DNA from: CADCUY01 sp964242735
GTDB taxonomy: Bacteria; Actinomycetota; Actinomycetes; Actinomycetales; Quadrisphaeraceae
Length of the DNA: 64,000 bases
Direction: 5' to 3'
NCBI GenBank assembly: GCA_964242735.1
Contig: CAXTAK010000010.1
Span: forward strand, 1 to 64,000
Made by a program: the position numbers and the translations under genes. Positions 43,820 to 52,601 of this stretch are shown piece after piece. Under the pieces are notes generated by a model, which saw only the letters and a program-made list of their open reading frames with translations, did no database searches and was not told the origin of the DNA. Position 1 is the first letter of the stretch, and the number at the start of each line of letters is the position of its first letter.

Positions 43820-45129
43820 TGAGGATCGCGATGGTCTCCGAGCACGCCAGCCCGCTGGCGGTCCTGGGGGGCGTGGACGCCGGCGGGCAGAACGTGCACG
43901 TCGCGGCGCTGGCCCTGGCGCTGGCCCAGCGCGGTCACGCGGTGGAGGTCTACACCCGCCGCGACGACCCGCGGGCGCCCGAGCGGGTGGCGATGGCACC
44001 GGGCGTGGACGTCGTGCACGTGCGGGCGGGGCCGGCGAAGCTGCTGCCCAAGGACGACCTGCTGGCGTGGATGCCCGCCTTCGCCGCCGAGCTGGCCGCC
44101 GCGTGGGCGCACCCCGACCGCCGACCCGACGTCGTCCACGCCCACTTCTGGATGTCGGGGGTCGCCGCCCTGGACGCCGGGCGCCGCTGCGGGGTCCCGG
44201 TGCTGCAGACCTTCCACGCCCTCGGGGCCGTCAAGCGGCGCCACCAGGGCGACTACGACACCTCACCGGACGAGCGGGTGGCCCTGGAGGCCGCCCTCGC
44301 CCAGGAGGTGGACCTGGTGGTGGCCACCTGCTCGGACGAGCTCGCGGAGCTGCTCGACGCCGGTGCCTGCCCCGACCGCGTAGCGGTGGTGCCGTGCGGG
44401 GTCGACACCGGGCACTTCACCCCGGACGGGCCCGTCGCCGAGCGCCTGACGCCACTGGCGGGAGCGGAGTCGGTCGTCGCGGCCGGTGGGGTCTCGCGCC
44501 AGCGGGGCCGGGACGGGCGCCACCGCCTGGTCACCGTCGGGAGGCTCGTGGAGCGCAAGGGCGTGGAGACCATCGTGCGGGCGCTGCCGATGCTGCCGGG
44601 CTCGGACCTGGTCGTGGTCGGTGGGCCACCGGTGGGCGCCCTGCACCGCGACCCCGAGGCGATGCGCCTGACGGCGCTCGCCAGCGACCTCGGGGTCGGG
44701 CACCGGGTGCACCTGGCGGGGCGGATCGACCACGACGACCTCCCCGCGGTGCTGCGCTCCGCCGACGTGGTGGTCGTCACCCCCTGGTACGAACCGTTCG
44801 GCATCGTGCCGCTGGAGGCCATGGCCTGCGGTCGGCCGGTGGTCGGCAGCGCGGTGGGCGGGCTGCTGGACAGCGTGGATGATGGCGTCACCGGCGCCCT
44901 GGTCCCCGCGCGTGACCCGGCAGCGCTGGCCGGAGCCCTGCAGCCGCTCCTGGACGATCCGCGACGACGGGCCCGGTGGGGGCTGGCGGCGCGCGCCCGC
45001 GTCCTGGAGCGCTTCGGGTGGGACCGGGTCGCGGCCTCGACCGAGGCCGCGTACGACGACGTCCTGGCTCGCCGGGGCCTGCCATCCGCCCCCCCGGGCG
45101 TGTACGACGAGTCCTTGGAGGCGATGTGA
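43819..45129 (+). CDS. GT4 glycosyltransferase
   Basis: A 436-residue retaining GT-B enzyme. IAMVSEHASPLAVLGGVDAGGQNVHV is a typical GGxxxHV start as in MshA and sucrose-phosphate-synthase-like GT4s; VVHAHFWMSG, VTVGRLVERKGVETIVRAL and the nucleotide-sugar motif WYEPFGIVPLEAMACGRPVV (E-x7-E) are present. Its ATG overlaps the upstream stop (TGATG) and its stop overlaps the next GTG. It is not assigned to mycothiol synthesis because of the operon context. Confidence 0.9.
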   Translation: MRIAMVSEHASPLAVLGGVDAGGQNVHVAALALALAQRGHAVEVYTRRDDPRAPERVAMAPGVDVVHVRAGPAKLLPKDDLLAWMPAFAAELAAAWAHPDRRPDVVHAHFWMSGVAALDAGRRCGVPVLQTFHALGAVKRRHQGDYDTSPDERVALEAALAQEVDLVVATCSDELAELLDAGACPDRVAVVPCGVDTGHFTPDGPVAERLTPLAGAESVVAAGGVSRQRGRDGRHRLVTVGRLVERKGVETIVRALPMLPGSDLVVVGGPPVGALHRDPEAMRLTALASDLGVGHRVHLAGRIDHDDLPAVLRSADVVVVTPWYEPFGIVPLEAMACGRPVVGSAVGGLLDSVDDGVTGALVPARDPAALAGALQPLLDDPRRRARWGLAARARVLERFGWDRVAASTEAAYDDVLARRGLPSAPPGVYDESLEAM

Positions 45130-47510
45130 GCACCGACAGCGCGACCGACCCCGACGGCGGGACCACCGACCCTCACCAGGTCCCGGACGCCCGCACCCCG
45201 GCCCCCGGCGCCGCGGCCAGCACCTGGCTGGCCCATCACACCGGTGAGGTGACCGCGTCGCTGGCGGGGCTGCGCGAGCACGCCGCGGTCCTGGACCGCT
45301 GGGGGGTGCACCTCGCGCGGGTCCTCGACGGCGGTGGACGGCTGCTGGTCGCGGGCAACGGGGGCAGCGCCGCCGAGGCGCAGCACCTGACCGCCGAGCT
45401 CGTCGGGCGCTTCGAGGGCGAACGGCGCCCGCTCTCGGCGATCGCGCTGCACGCCGAGACCTCCTCGACGTCGGCGATCGTCAACGACTACGGCCACCTC
45501 GAGGTCTACGCCCGCCAGGTGGCCGCGCACGGTCGAGCGGGGGACGTGCTGCTCCTGCTGTCCACCAGCGGCCGCAGCGGCAACGTGCTGCGGGCCGCTG
45601 AGCGCGCCCGGACCCTCGGCCTGAGCGTGTGGGCGATGACCGGTCCGGGGCCGAACCCGCTCACCGAGGCGGCGGACGAGGCGCTGACGGTGCTGGGCCC
45701 GTCCACCTCCGCGGTGCAGGAGGGCCACCTCGTGGCGGTCCACGCGCTCTGCGCCGCCGTCGACGCGCACCTGCTGGCGCCCGCCCGCAGCTCGGACGGC
45801 GGCCTGGTGGACGGGCCGGCGGGTGGGGCACCGCTGCGAGGGACCGTGACCGACGGGGGCGTGAGCGGCAGGTCCCTGACCGAGGAGCCCGAGCCGGGCA
45901 GGACCCTGACGGCTGCGACCGGGGCCGATCCGGCCGGTGCGCGCGGCGCTGCAGCGCCTGCTGCCGAGGACACCTCCGCGTCCTCTGCGGCGCCCGCGCC
46001 CGCACCCCCGGCGCACCGCTCCCGCGGGGCCCGGCGGCGCGTGGTGGTGGTCGGCGACGTCGTCCTCGACCGCGACCTGCTCGGTCGCAGCGAGCGCATC
46101 GCGCCCGACGCGCCCGTGCCCGTCGTCGACCTCGAGGGCGTGCAGGAGAGCCCTGGTGGTGCTGGCCTGACCGCGCTGCTGTGCGCCGCGGGCGACGTGG
46201 ACGTGGAGCTCCTCGCCCCGGTCGCCGACGACGACGCCGGGGAGGCGCTGGCCACCGCCCTGGCCCAGCACCCCACCCCCGTGGTCCTGCACCGCCTCGG
46301 GCACACCGGGGGCACCCGCACCAAGACCCGGGTGAGGGTCTCGGGGCAGTCGCTGGTGCGCCTGGACGACGGGGGCCCCGGTACCCCGTGGGGCGTGGAC
46401 GCCGCCGTGGTGGCGCGCGTGCTGGACGGCGCGGACGTGGTGCTGGTCAGCGACTACGGCGCCGGCACCACCCACGACCCCGTGGTCCGCGAGGAGCTGG
46501 CCCGGACCGCCCAGCGCGTGCCGGTGGTCTGGGACCCGCACCCGCGCGGCGGGGCTCCCGTGCCCGGGTGCGTCCTGGTCACGCCCAACCTCGCCGAAGC
46601 CGTGGCGGCCACCGGCACCGGAGCCGCGGGCCGCTCCCGCCCCGACGAGGTCGCCGTCGCGCTGGCCTCGACGTGGCGCGCGCGCGGGGTGTGCGTGACG
46701 ACGGGCGCGCAGGGCGCGTGGTTGGCAGCGCCGGGCAGCGAACCGCTGTTCGCGCCGGCGCCGCTCGTCGCCGGCGGCGACCCGTGCGGGGCGGGCGACC
46801 GCTTCGCCGCGTCCGCCGCCGTCTCCCTGGCCAGTGGTTCCGTGCCGTCGGAGGCCGTGGCCGTCGCGGTGCTCGACGCCTCCGCGTGGGTGGCCGCCGG
46901 GGGTGCCAGCGGGTGGCGCGAGGCAGCGCGCCGCGCAGGGGACCCGACACCGGTGGGACGCGTGGCCCCACCCTCGGCGGCGACCGCCGGTGGGCCCCGC
47001 GGCGGTGTGCCCGCGGAGGCGCTGGCGACGCGGATGCGCGCGACCGGGGGCACGCTGGTGGCCACCGGCGGGTGCTTCGACGTCCTGCACGCCGGGCACG
47101 TCGCCTGCCTCGAGGCGGCCCGGCGCCTCGGCGACGGCCTGGTGGTGCTGCTGAACTCCGACGAGTCGGTGCGCCGCCTGAAGGGCCCCCACCGGCCCGT
47201 GAACCGCGTGGAGGACCGCGCCCGCGTCCTCGCCGCGCTCGACAGCGTCGACGCGGTGGTCGTCTTCGACGAGGACGACCCGCGGGCCGCCCTCGACGCG
47301 CTGCGCCCCGACGTGTGGGCCAAGGGGGGGGACTACGGCGGGACGGAGCTGCCCGAGGCAGACCTGGTGCGCAGCTGGGGCGGGCGCGTGGTGCTGCTGC
47401 CCTACCTCGACGGCAGGTCCACCAGTGCGATCCTCGCCCGGGGCGCCGCCTCCGCACTGGGACGCGGCGCCCCGGAGCTCCCGTTCGCCACCGACCAGGA
47501 GGTCTCGTGA
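45126..47510 (+). CDS. Three-enzyme fusion: GmhA isomerase + HldE kinase + HldE adenylyltransferase
   Basis: A 794-residue polypeptide with three heptose enzymes in pathway order except for the phosphatase. About 30-225: SIS-fold sedoheptulose-7-phosphate isomerase (AGNGGSAAEAQHLTAELVGR, LLSTSGRSGNVL, VQEGHLVAVHALC). About 225-300: disordered Ala/Gly/Pro linker. About 305-610: PfkB/RfaE1 heptose-7-phosphate kinase (VVGDVVLDRDLLGR, VSDYGAGTT, GGDPCGAGDRF with the catalytic Asp). About 635-790: RfaE2 nucleotidyltransferase (GGCFDVLHAGHVACLEAAR, NSDESVRRLKGP, GRSTSAIL). With the GmhB domain of the GT2 fusion, all chemistry from sedoheptulose 7-phosphate to ADP-D,D-heptose is encoded. GTGA overlaps at both ends. 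Confidence 0.93.
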   Translation: MSTDSATDPDGGTTDPHQVPDARTPAPGAAASTWLAHHTGEVTASLAGLREHAAVLDRWGVHLARVLDGGGRLLVAGNGGSAAEAQHLTAELVGRFEGERRPLSAIALHAETSSTSAIVNDYGHLEVYARQVAAHGRAGDVLLLLSTSGRSGNVLRAAERARTLGLSVWAMTGPGPNPLTEAADEALTVLGPSTSAVQEGHLVAVHALCAAVDAHLLAPARSSDGGLVDGPAGGAPLRGTVTDGGVSGRSLTEEPEPGRTLTAATGADPAGARGAAAPAAEDTSASSAAPAPAPPAHRSRGARRRVVVVGDVVLDRDLLGRSERIAPDAPVPVVDLEGVQESPGGAGLTALLCAAGDVDVELLAPVADDDAGEALATALAQHPTPVVLHRLGHTGGTRTKTRVRVSGQSLVRLDDGGPGTPWGVDAAVVARVLDGADVVLVSDYGAGTTHDPVVREELARTAQRVPVVWDPHPRGGAPVPGCVLVTPNLAEAVAATGTGAAGRSRPDEVAVALASTWRARGVCVTTGAQGAWLAAPGSEPLFAPAPLVAGGDPCGAGDRFAASAAVSLASGSVPSEAVAVAVLDASAWVAAGGASGWREAARRAGDPTPVGRVAPPSAATAGGPRGGVPAEALATRMRATGGTLVATGGCFDVLHAGHVACLEAARRLGDGLVVLLNSDESVRRLKGPHRPVNRVEDRARVLAALDSVDAVVVFDEDDPRAALDALRPDVWAKGGDYGGTELPEADLVRSWGGRVVLLPYLDGRSTSAILARGAASALGRGAPELPFATDQEVS

Positions 47511-48250
47511 CCACTCCCCACGACCCCGCCGGCGCGCTCCCGCCCCTCGCGGGCCTGCCCGAGCAGCGCCCGCTCGGCACGATCTACGTCACCGGCGGCT
47601 CCAGCGGCCTGGGCGCCGCCGTCGTCGAGGTCGTCACCGCCCTGGGGGGCACCGCGGCGGTCATCGACCGCATCGCGCCGCCCGCCGGCGGCCCGCACTC
47701 CCTCGCCGACGTCTCCGACGCCGCGGCGGTCCAGCGCGCCGTCGATGAGCTCGTCGACCTCGTCGGGCCCCCCACCGCGCTGCTGACCGCGGCCGGCACC
47801 GACGCCGTGGGGCGCCTGGAGGACGTCTCGGCGCACGCGTGGGCCACCGTCATCGGGGTGAACCTCATCGGCACCGCCGCCGCCGTGCGAGCGTGCCTGC
47901 CGCACCTGGTGGCCGCCCGCGGGACCGTGGTCACGGTCGCCTCCTCGCTGGGGCTGCGCGCCGCCAGCGACGCCACCGCCTACTGCGCCAGCAAGTTCGG
48001 TGTCGTGGGCCTCACCCGCGCCCTGCAGCTGGAGCTCGCCGGGCAGGTGGGCGTGACGATGCTCGTGCCCGCCGGCATGCGCACCGCCTTCTTCGACGGG
48101 CGCACCGAGCAGTACCGGCCCGGCCCGGACGCGGCGCTGATGGACCCACGCCAGGTGGCGCTGTCGGTGGTGCACGCGCTGCGCCAGCCGGTGGGCACCG
48201 AGGTCCGCGAGATCGTCCTGACCGTCTCCACCGAGCCGTCGTGGCCGTGA
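47507..48250 (+). CDS. Classical short-chain dehydrogenase/reductase
   Basis: A 247-residue SDR with YVTGGSSGLGAAVV, the active-site YCASK and an NLIGTAAAV segment. It is too short and of the wrong SDR class to be the ADP-heptose 6-epimerase HldD, an extended SDR. It probably oxidises or reduces a sugar or lipid intermediate of the operon's product. Its GTG overlaps the fusion gene's stop by 4 nt. Confidence 0.85.
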   Translation: MTTPHDPAGALPPLAGLPEQRPLGTIYVTGGSSGLGAAVVEVVTALGGTAAVIDRIAPPAGGPHSLADVSDAAAVQRAVDELVDLVGPPTALLTAAGTDAVGRLEDVSAHAWATVIGVNLIGTAAAVRACLPHLVAARGTVVTVASSLGLRAASDATAYCASKFGVVGLTRALQLELAGQVGVTMLVPAGMRTAFFDGRTEQYRPGPDAALMDPRQVALSVVHALRQPVGTEVREIVLTVSTEPSWP

Positions 48251-48266
48251 CCGCCAGCAGGGCGGG

Positions 48267-49283
48267 GTGAGCGCTCCAGCGACCGTGCTCGTCGTTCGCG
48301 CCCTCGGCCTCGGCGACGCACTGGTCGCCGTCGCGGGGCTCCGCGGGTTGAGGCGGCTGTGGCCCACCACCCGCCTGGTCCTCGCCGGTCCCCTACCGGT
48401 CGGCGGGTGGCTGCGCGACCACGGGATCGTCGACGCCGTCGTGCACGCCGCCGGGCTGGCGCCCCTGCGCCCTGAGACGCTGGTGCAAGCGGTGCGGGCG
48501 TCACCGGGGGTCATCGACGGCCCCGTGGACGTGGCCCTCAACTTCCACGGCATCGGCCCGCAGAGCACTGCCGCCCTGCACGCGCTGCACCCCGGCCGCG
48601 TGGTGGCCTACGCCGGCCCCCACTACCCCGACGGCCCCGCGTGGGACCTCGACGAGCACGAGGTGGACCGGTGGGTGCGCCTGGTCGCCGAGGTGGGTGC
48701 GTGCTGCGGGCGCGATGACCTGCCCGTGGTGGACCACGGTGACCACGGGGGTCCCGTGGTGGTGCACCCGGGGGCGGCGTCGGGAGCCCGGCGGTGGGGG
48801 GCGGAGCGCTGGGCGCGCGTGGTGGCGGCACTCGCCGACCGGGGCCACCAGGTGGTCGTCACCGGCGGACCTGGCGAGCGGTCACTGACGGCGCAGGTCT
48901 CCGCGGCCGGCGGCCGTGACCTCGGGGGCGCCCTCGACCTGCCGGCGCTCGCCGACCTGGTGGCCCGCGCCGCGGTGGTCCTGTGCGGTGACACCGGGGT
49001 CGGGCACCTCGCGACGGCGACCCGCACACCCTCGGTGCTGCTGTTCGGGCCCAGCCGCCCGGGCCAGTGGGGGCCGGCGGTGGACCTCGACCGGCACGTG
49101 GTGCTGTGGCCCGCACCGGAGGGCTACCGGGGCGACGCGCACGCCGCCGCGGTGGACCCGGTGCTCGCGGGCATCGGCGAGGACGAGGTGCTCGCGGCTG
49201 CTGAGGACCTGCTCACCGCGGGCGCAGAGCCCGGCGCGCTCAGCGCACCGGCGTCCGCCGCGCGCTCGGCAGCTCCGGCCTGA
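48267..49283 (+). CDS. GT9 glycosyltransferase (second heptosyltransferase-like)
   Basis: A 338-residue GT9 family protein. VLVVRALGLGDALVAVAGLRGL, FHGIGPQSTAAL, VVVHPGAASGARRWGAERWA, VVTGGPGE and CGDTGVGHLATATRTPSVLLFG closely follow ADP-heptose:LPS heptosyltransferases. It starts at a GTG 16 nt after the SDR stop and is the last gene of the operon; its 3' end overlaps the convergent MFS gene by 44 bp, so no terminator hairpin separates them. Confidence 0.9.
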   Translation: MSAPATVLVVRALGLGDALVAVAGLRGLRRLWPTTRLVLAGPLPVGGWLRDHGIVDAVVHAAGLAPLRPETLVQAVRASPGVIDGPVDVALNFHGIGPQSTAALHALHPGRVVAYAGPHYPDGPAWDLDEHEVDRWVRLVAEVGACCGRDDLPVVDHGDHGGPVVVHPGAASGARRWGAERWARVVAALADRGHQVVVTGGPGERSLTAQVSAAGGRDLGGALDLPALADLVARAAVVLCGDTGVGHLATATRTPSVLLFGPSRPGQWGPAVDLDRHVVLWPAPEGYRGDAHAAAVDPVLAGIGEDEVLAAAEDLLTAGAEPGALSAPASAARSAAPA

Positions 49284-50616
49284 CGTCCGGTACGACGCCG
49301 ACGGGCCGCACGACCCCACCCGGCAGCGGGGGGGCGGCGTCCGCCTCCGGCAGCGCGAGCGCGTTCAGCTCGATGGACAGGTGCGGGCGGGCGTGCAGCT
49401 GGTAGCGCAGGGTCACCTCGCGGTGGCGTCCGACGACGGTCAGGACGATCGCCACGGCCAGCAGCGCCGCGAAGCCGCCGACGGCGATGGACCACCGCGG
49501 CCCGAAGACCTGCCCGACCCAGCCGACCAGCGGGGCCCCCACCGGGGCGGTGCCGGCGAAGACGGCCATGTACAGAGCCATCACCCGCCCGCGCAGCTCC
49601 GGGGCGGTGGTGGTCTGCACGGTGGCGTTCGCCGCGGTCAGCAGGGTCAGCGCCGACAGCCCCACCGGGACCAGGGACAGCGCGAACAGCTCGTACGTCG
49701 GCATCACCGACGCCACCAGCGCGAAGACCCCGAACGCCGCGGCGGCGCCGACCACCAGGCGCAGGCGCGGGCGCTCGCGGCGGGCGGCGAGCAGGGCGCC
49801 GGCCAGCGACCCCACCGCCATCACCGAGCCGAGCAGGCCGTACGCCTGGGCGCCGCGGCCGAACTCCACCCTGGCCATCAGCGCGGTGGTCAGCTGGAAG
49901 TTCATCCCGAAGGCCCCCACCAGCCCGACGACCACGAGGATGAGCACGATGTCGGGCCGCGAGCGCACGTAGGCCAGCCCCTCGCGGGTGCCGCCGCGGC
50001 CCCGGGCGGCCCGGGGCAGGGGTTGCAGCTCGTCGGCGCGGAGCGCCGCCAGCGCGATCAGGGTGGCGCCGAAGGTCGCGGCGTTGATCAGGAACACCGG
50101 CCCGGTGCCGAACGCGGCGATGAGCAGGCCGGCGACACCGGGCCCGACGAGGCGGGCGGCGTTGAAGGACGCGCTGTTCAGGCCCACGGCGTTGGCCAGC
50201 AGGGCCGGCGGCACCATGGAGGCCACGAAGGTCTGGCGCACCGGCCCGTCGATGGCCGCGGTCGCCCCCAGCAGCCCGGCGAGCACGTACACGTGCCACA
50301 GCTGCGCGCTGCCGGTGACCACGAGGAGCCCCAGGAGCAGCGCCCACAGCCCCGACAGCGCCTGGGTCGCCGCCAGCAGGCGGCGGGGCGGCAGGCGGTC
50401 GGCGAGCGCACCGGCGAGGGGGCCCAGGAGCAGGATCGGCCCGAACTGCAGGGCGGTGGTCACCCCCACCGCCAGCGCTGACTCCTCCGTCAGGACGGTC
50501 AGGACCAGCCAGTCCTGGGCGACCCGCTGCATCCACAGCCCGGTGTTGGACACCAGTGACCCCGCCGCCCACAGGCGGTAGTTGCGGACCGCGAGGGAGC
50601 GGAAGACGGCGCTCAT
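49240..50616 (-). CDS. MFS exporter, EntS/MFS_3 type
   Basis: A 458-residue 12-span transporter. The N-terminus (FRSLAVRNYRLWAAGSLVSNTGLWMQ) and LLGPLAGALADRLPPRRLL are typical of the MFS_3 group related to enterobactin exporter EntS. Its ATG overlaps the MarR gene's stop (ATGA). Regulation by that MarR protein and export of a drug or metabolite are inferred from this common pairing. The last 50 residues are a cytoplasmic tail overlapping the GT9 gene on the other strand. Confidence 0.88.
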   Translation of the reverse strand: MSAVFRSLAVRNYRLWAAGSLVSNTGLWMQRVAQDWLVLTVLTEESALAVGVTTALQFGPILLLGPLAGALADRLPPRRLLAATQALSGLWALLLGLLVVTGSAQLWHVYVLAGLLGATAAIDGPVRQTFVASMVPPALLANAVGLNSASFNAARLVGPGVAGLLIAAFGTGPVFLINAATFGATLIALAALRADELQPLPRAARGRGGTREGLAYVRSRPDIVLILVVVGLVGAFGMNFQLTTALMARVEFGRGAQAYGLLGSVMAVGSLAGALLAARRERPRLRLVVGAAAAFGVFALVASVMPTYELFALSLVPVGLSALTLLTAANATVQTTTAPELRGRVMALYMAVFAGTAPVGAPLVGWVGQVFGPRWSIAVGGFAALLAVAIVLTVVGRHREVTLRYQLHARPHLSIELNALALPEADAAPPLPGGVVRPVGVVPDVRPELPSARRTPVR

Positions 50617-51086
50617 CGAGCGGCCAGGTCCTGCAGGAGCACGGCGGCGCGCTCGAGGACTCGCCGGTCGGCGGGCGGGAGCTGCGAGAGGTGGGTCGCG
50701 AGCCAGGCGTCGCGGCGGCGGTGGGTCTCGCGCACGTGGCGCACCCCGGCGTCGGTGAGGTCGACGAGCACCCGGCGCCCGTCGTCGGGGTGGCCGGTGC
50801 GCCGCACGAGGCCGGCCTCGGCCAGGGCGTTGACGGTGCGCGTCATGGAGGGGGGCTGGACGCGCTCGCCGCCGGCCAGGGCGCGGGGCGTGGTGGGGCC
50901 GGTGCGGTGGAGGGTGGCGAGGACGGCGTACTGGGCGTCGGTGATCTCCTCGCTGCTGCGCTCCCGGCGCAGGCGGCGGGCGGCCCGAGCGACCCCGGTG
51001 CGCAGGTCCGCGGCCAGGACGGCGGAGTCGGGGCCGGGCGCGGTGGTGGGCGGAGGAGCGGGAGCTGCGAGGTCACCAGAAGTCAT
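50613..51086 (-). CDS. MarR-family transcriptional regulator
   Basis: A 157-residue winged-helix repressor: ITDAQYAVLATLHRTGPTTPRALA, VQPPSMTRTVNALAEAGLVRR (recognition helix) and the wing HPDDGRRVLVDLTDAG. It is translationally coupled to the MFS exporter downstream and probably autoregulates the pair in response to a ligand. The ATG at 51086 has AGAGG upstream; the longer frame upstream is shadow. Confidence 0.92.
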   Translation of the reverse strand: MTSGDLAAPAPPPTTAPGPDSAVLAADLRTGVARAARRLRRERSSEEITDAQYAVLATLHRTGPTTPRALAGGERVQPPSMTRTVNALAEAGLVRRTGHPDDGRRVLVDLTDAGVRHVRETHRRRDAWLATHLSQLPPADRRVLERAAVLLQDLAAR

Positions 51087-51187
51087 TGCCTCTGCTAACG
51101 ACAGTGTGGGGCTCGGTGTTCCCGGCGACCAGCGGGAGGAGGGCCCCGCACCAGGAGGCATGGTCGCCGTGGCCACGAGCGGCGTCC

Positions 51188-52027
51188 TCAGGTGGGCAGG
51201 GCGATGAGGGTGACGGCGATCGCGGCGATCAGCAGCCCCGCCAGCTGGACGCCGGTCAGGCGCTCGCGCAGGACCGCCTGCGCGAGCAGCACGGTGCTGA
51301 CCGGGTACAGCGAGGCCAGGACGCCGGCCACGGCCAGCAGACCCTCCCGGGCCGCCAGCAGGAACAGCGCGTTGGCCGCCATGTCGAGGACCCCGGCGAT
51401 CGCTGCCAGGGGCAGCGCGGCGCGCGGCACGACCACGACGCTGCGGGTGCCGGCGGCGAGGACCAGCACCAGCGTCAGGGACGCCAGGCGTGCGCTCACC
51501 AGCGGCCACAGCCCGCTGGAGTCCCCGGGCTGGTCGAGCAGGACGAAGAACAACCCGAACGCGGCGCCGGCGACCAGGGCCGGTCCCAGGCCGGCGCCCC
51601 GCACGGCCGCCGCCGTGGGCGCGCCCCCCTCGGCGGCCACCAGGACGACGGCGACCAGGGCCAGGGCGATGCCGGTCACGGCGGCGGCCCCGAGCCGCTC
51701 ACCGAGCGCGAGGCCGAGCAGGACCGGGACGGCTGCGGCGGAGACCGCGGTGACCGGCGCGACGACGCTCATCACCCCGTCGGCGAGGGCCCGGTAGAAC
51801 ACGGCGAGCGCGGTCGCCCCCGCCAGGCCGGCCGCGGCGCCCCACGCCAGGTCGGCGGTGGTGGGGGTGCCCCCGAGGGCGGGCAGGAGCGCCAGGAGCG
51901 CCAGGAGGCCCGCCAGCTGGGAGGCGACCACCACGGCCAGCGCACCGGTCCGCCGCGAGGCCAGACCGCCGCAGAAGTCCGCGGCGCCGTACACCAGGGC
52001 GCTCGACAGGGCGAGCACGACGACCAC
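51188..52027 (-). CDS. EamA-family (DMT) transporter
   Basis: A 279-residue protein with about ten hydrophobic segments in two EamA repeats (ALVYGAADFCGGLASRRTG; the second half ends LRERLTGVQLAGLLIAAIAV). The family exports amino acids or other metabolites. The GTG has GAGGAGGG 5 nt upstream, a strong site. The gap at 52127 lies 100 bp upstream, so its promoter may be partly missing. Confidence 0.87.
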   Translation of the reverse strand: MVVVLALSSALVYGAADFCGGLASRRTGALAVVVASQLAGLLALLALLPALGGTPTTADLAWGAAAGLAGATALAVFYRALADGVMSVVAPVTAVSAAAVPVLLGLALGERLGAAAVTGIALALVAVVLVAAEGGAPTAAAVRGAGLGPALVAGAAFGLFFVLLDQPGDSSGLWPLVSARLASLTLVLVLAAGTRSVVVVPRAALPLAAIAGVLDMAANALFLLAAREGLLAVAGVLASLYPVSTVLLAQAVLRERLTGVQLAGLLIAAIAVTLIALPT

Positions 52028-52126
52028 GGGGCCCTCCTCGGGCGCTGGTGTGCGGGCGGGGACCCGGACCGGTGGGCGCCGGGGGCGAGGTGGCGCGCGG
52101 CGGCGCCGGTCGAGGCGGTGCCGGGC

Positions 52127-52226
52127 NNNNNNNNNNNNNNNNNNNNNNNNNNNNNNNNNNNNNNNNNNNNNNNNNNNNNNNNNNNNNNNNNNNNNNNNNN
52201 NNNNNNNNNNNNNNNNNNNNNNNNNN
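52127..52226. other. Assembly gap (100 N)
   Basis: Exactly 100 unknown bases, a conventional placeholder. The flanks share only a short CGGTGCCGGGC, so the true distance is unknown. Flanking sequence is repetitive and GC-rich. Confidence 0.95.
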
Positions 52227-52287
52227 GGTCGGTGCCGGGCGGGTCAGGGCGCTGCTGTGCTGATCAGGGCGCTGATGGGCGGTCGGG

Positions 52288-52482
52288 TCAGGGACGACGG
52301 TCGCCGTGACGGCGCCGAGGCCGCTGCCACCCCTCGGCGATGGAGCCGGCGATGGTGCCCAGGGCGATCCACAGGCCCAGGCCACCGAGCACCAGCCCCA
52401 GCACGGTGCCCACCAGCAGCCCGATGCCGATCAGCGCACCCACCGGCAGCCTGGGTGCCGATGAGCGGCTGTCGGTGCCCAT
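52288..52482 (-). CDS. Small Gly-rich membrane protein
   Basis: A 64-residue protein with one long or two short hydrophobic spans (residues about 15-45) rich in regularly spaced Gly (GIGLLVGTVLGLVLGGLGLW), resembling a glycine zipper, then a basic tail. No domain is recognised and the ribosome site is weak. It may be a real actinobacterial small membrane protein. Confidence 0.55.
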   Translation of the reverse strand: MGTDSRSSAPRLPVGALIGIGLLVGTVLGLVLGGLGLWIALGTIAGSIAEGWQRPRRRHGDRRP

Positions 52483-52601
52483 GGGCGCAGCCTGGCAGGT
52501 GGCGGCAGCGTCAGCGCGCCAGCAGTTCTGGCGTCGACGTGCGAGACCGGGCCAGACTCACCGCGGACACGTCGGGCACGTGGGCGGAGGAGGTGGCTCC
52601 C

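Noticed and set aside
43819..45129. GT4 gene as MshA of mycothiol synthesis
   Set aside because: The N-terminal GGQNVH motif is shared by several GT4 groups and the gene is embedded in a heptose operon with no other msh gene.
44253..47192. A 979-residue antisense frame across the GT4 and heptose fusion genes
   Set aside because: Low-complexity and antisense to genes with clear catalytic motifs; shadow of strong third-position GC.
47507..48250. The SDR as the missing ADP-heptose 6-epimerase (HldD)
   Set aside because: HldD is an extended SDR of about 310 residues; this is a 247-residue classical SDR with YCASK and no HldD motifs.
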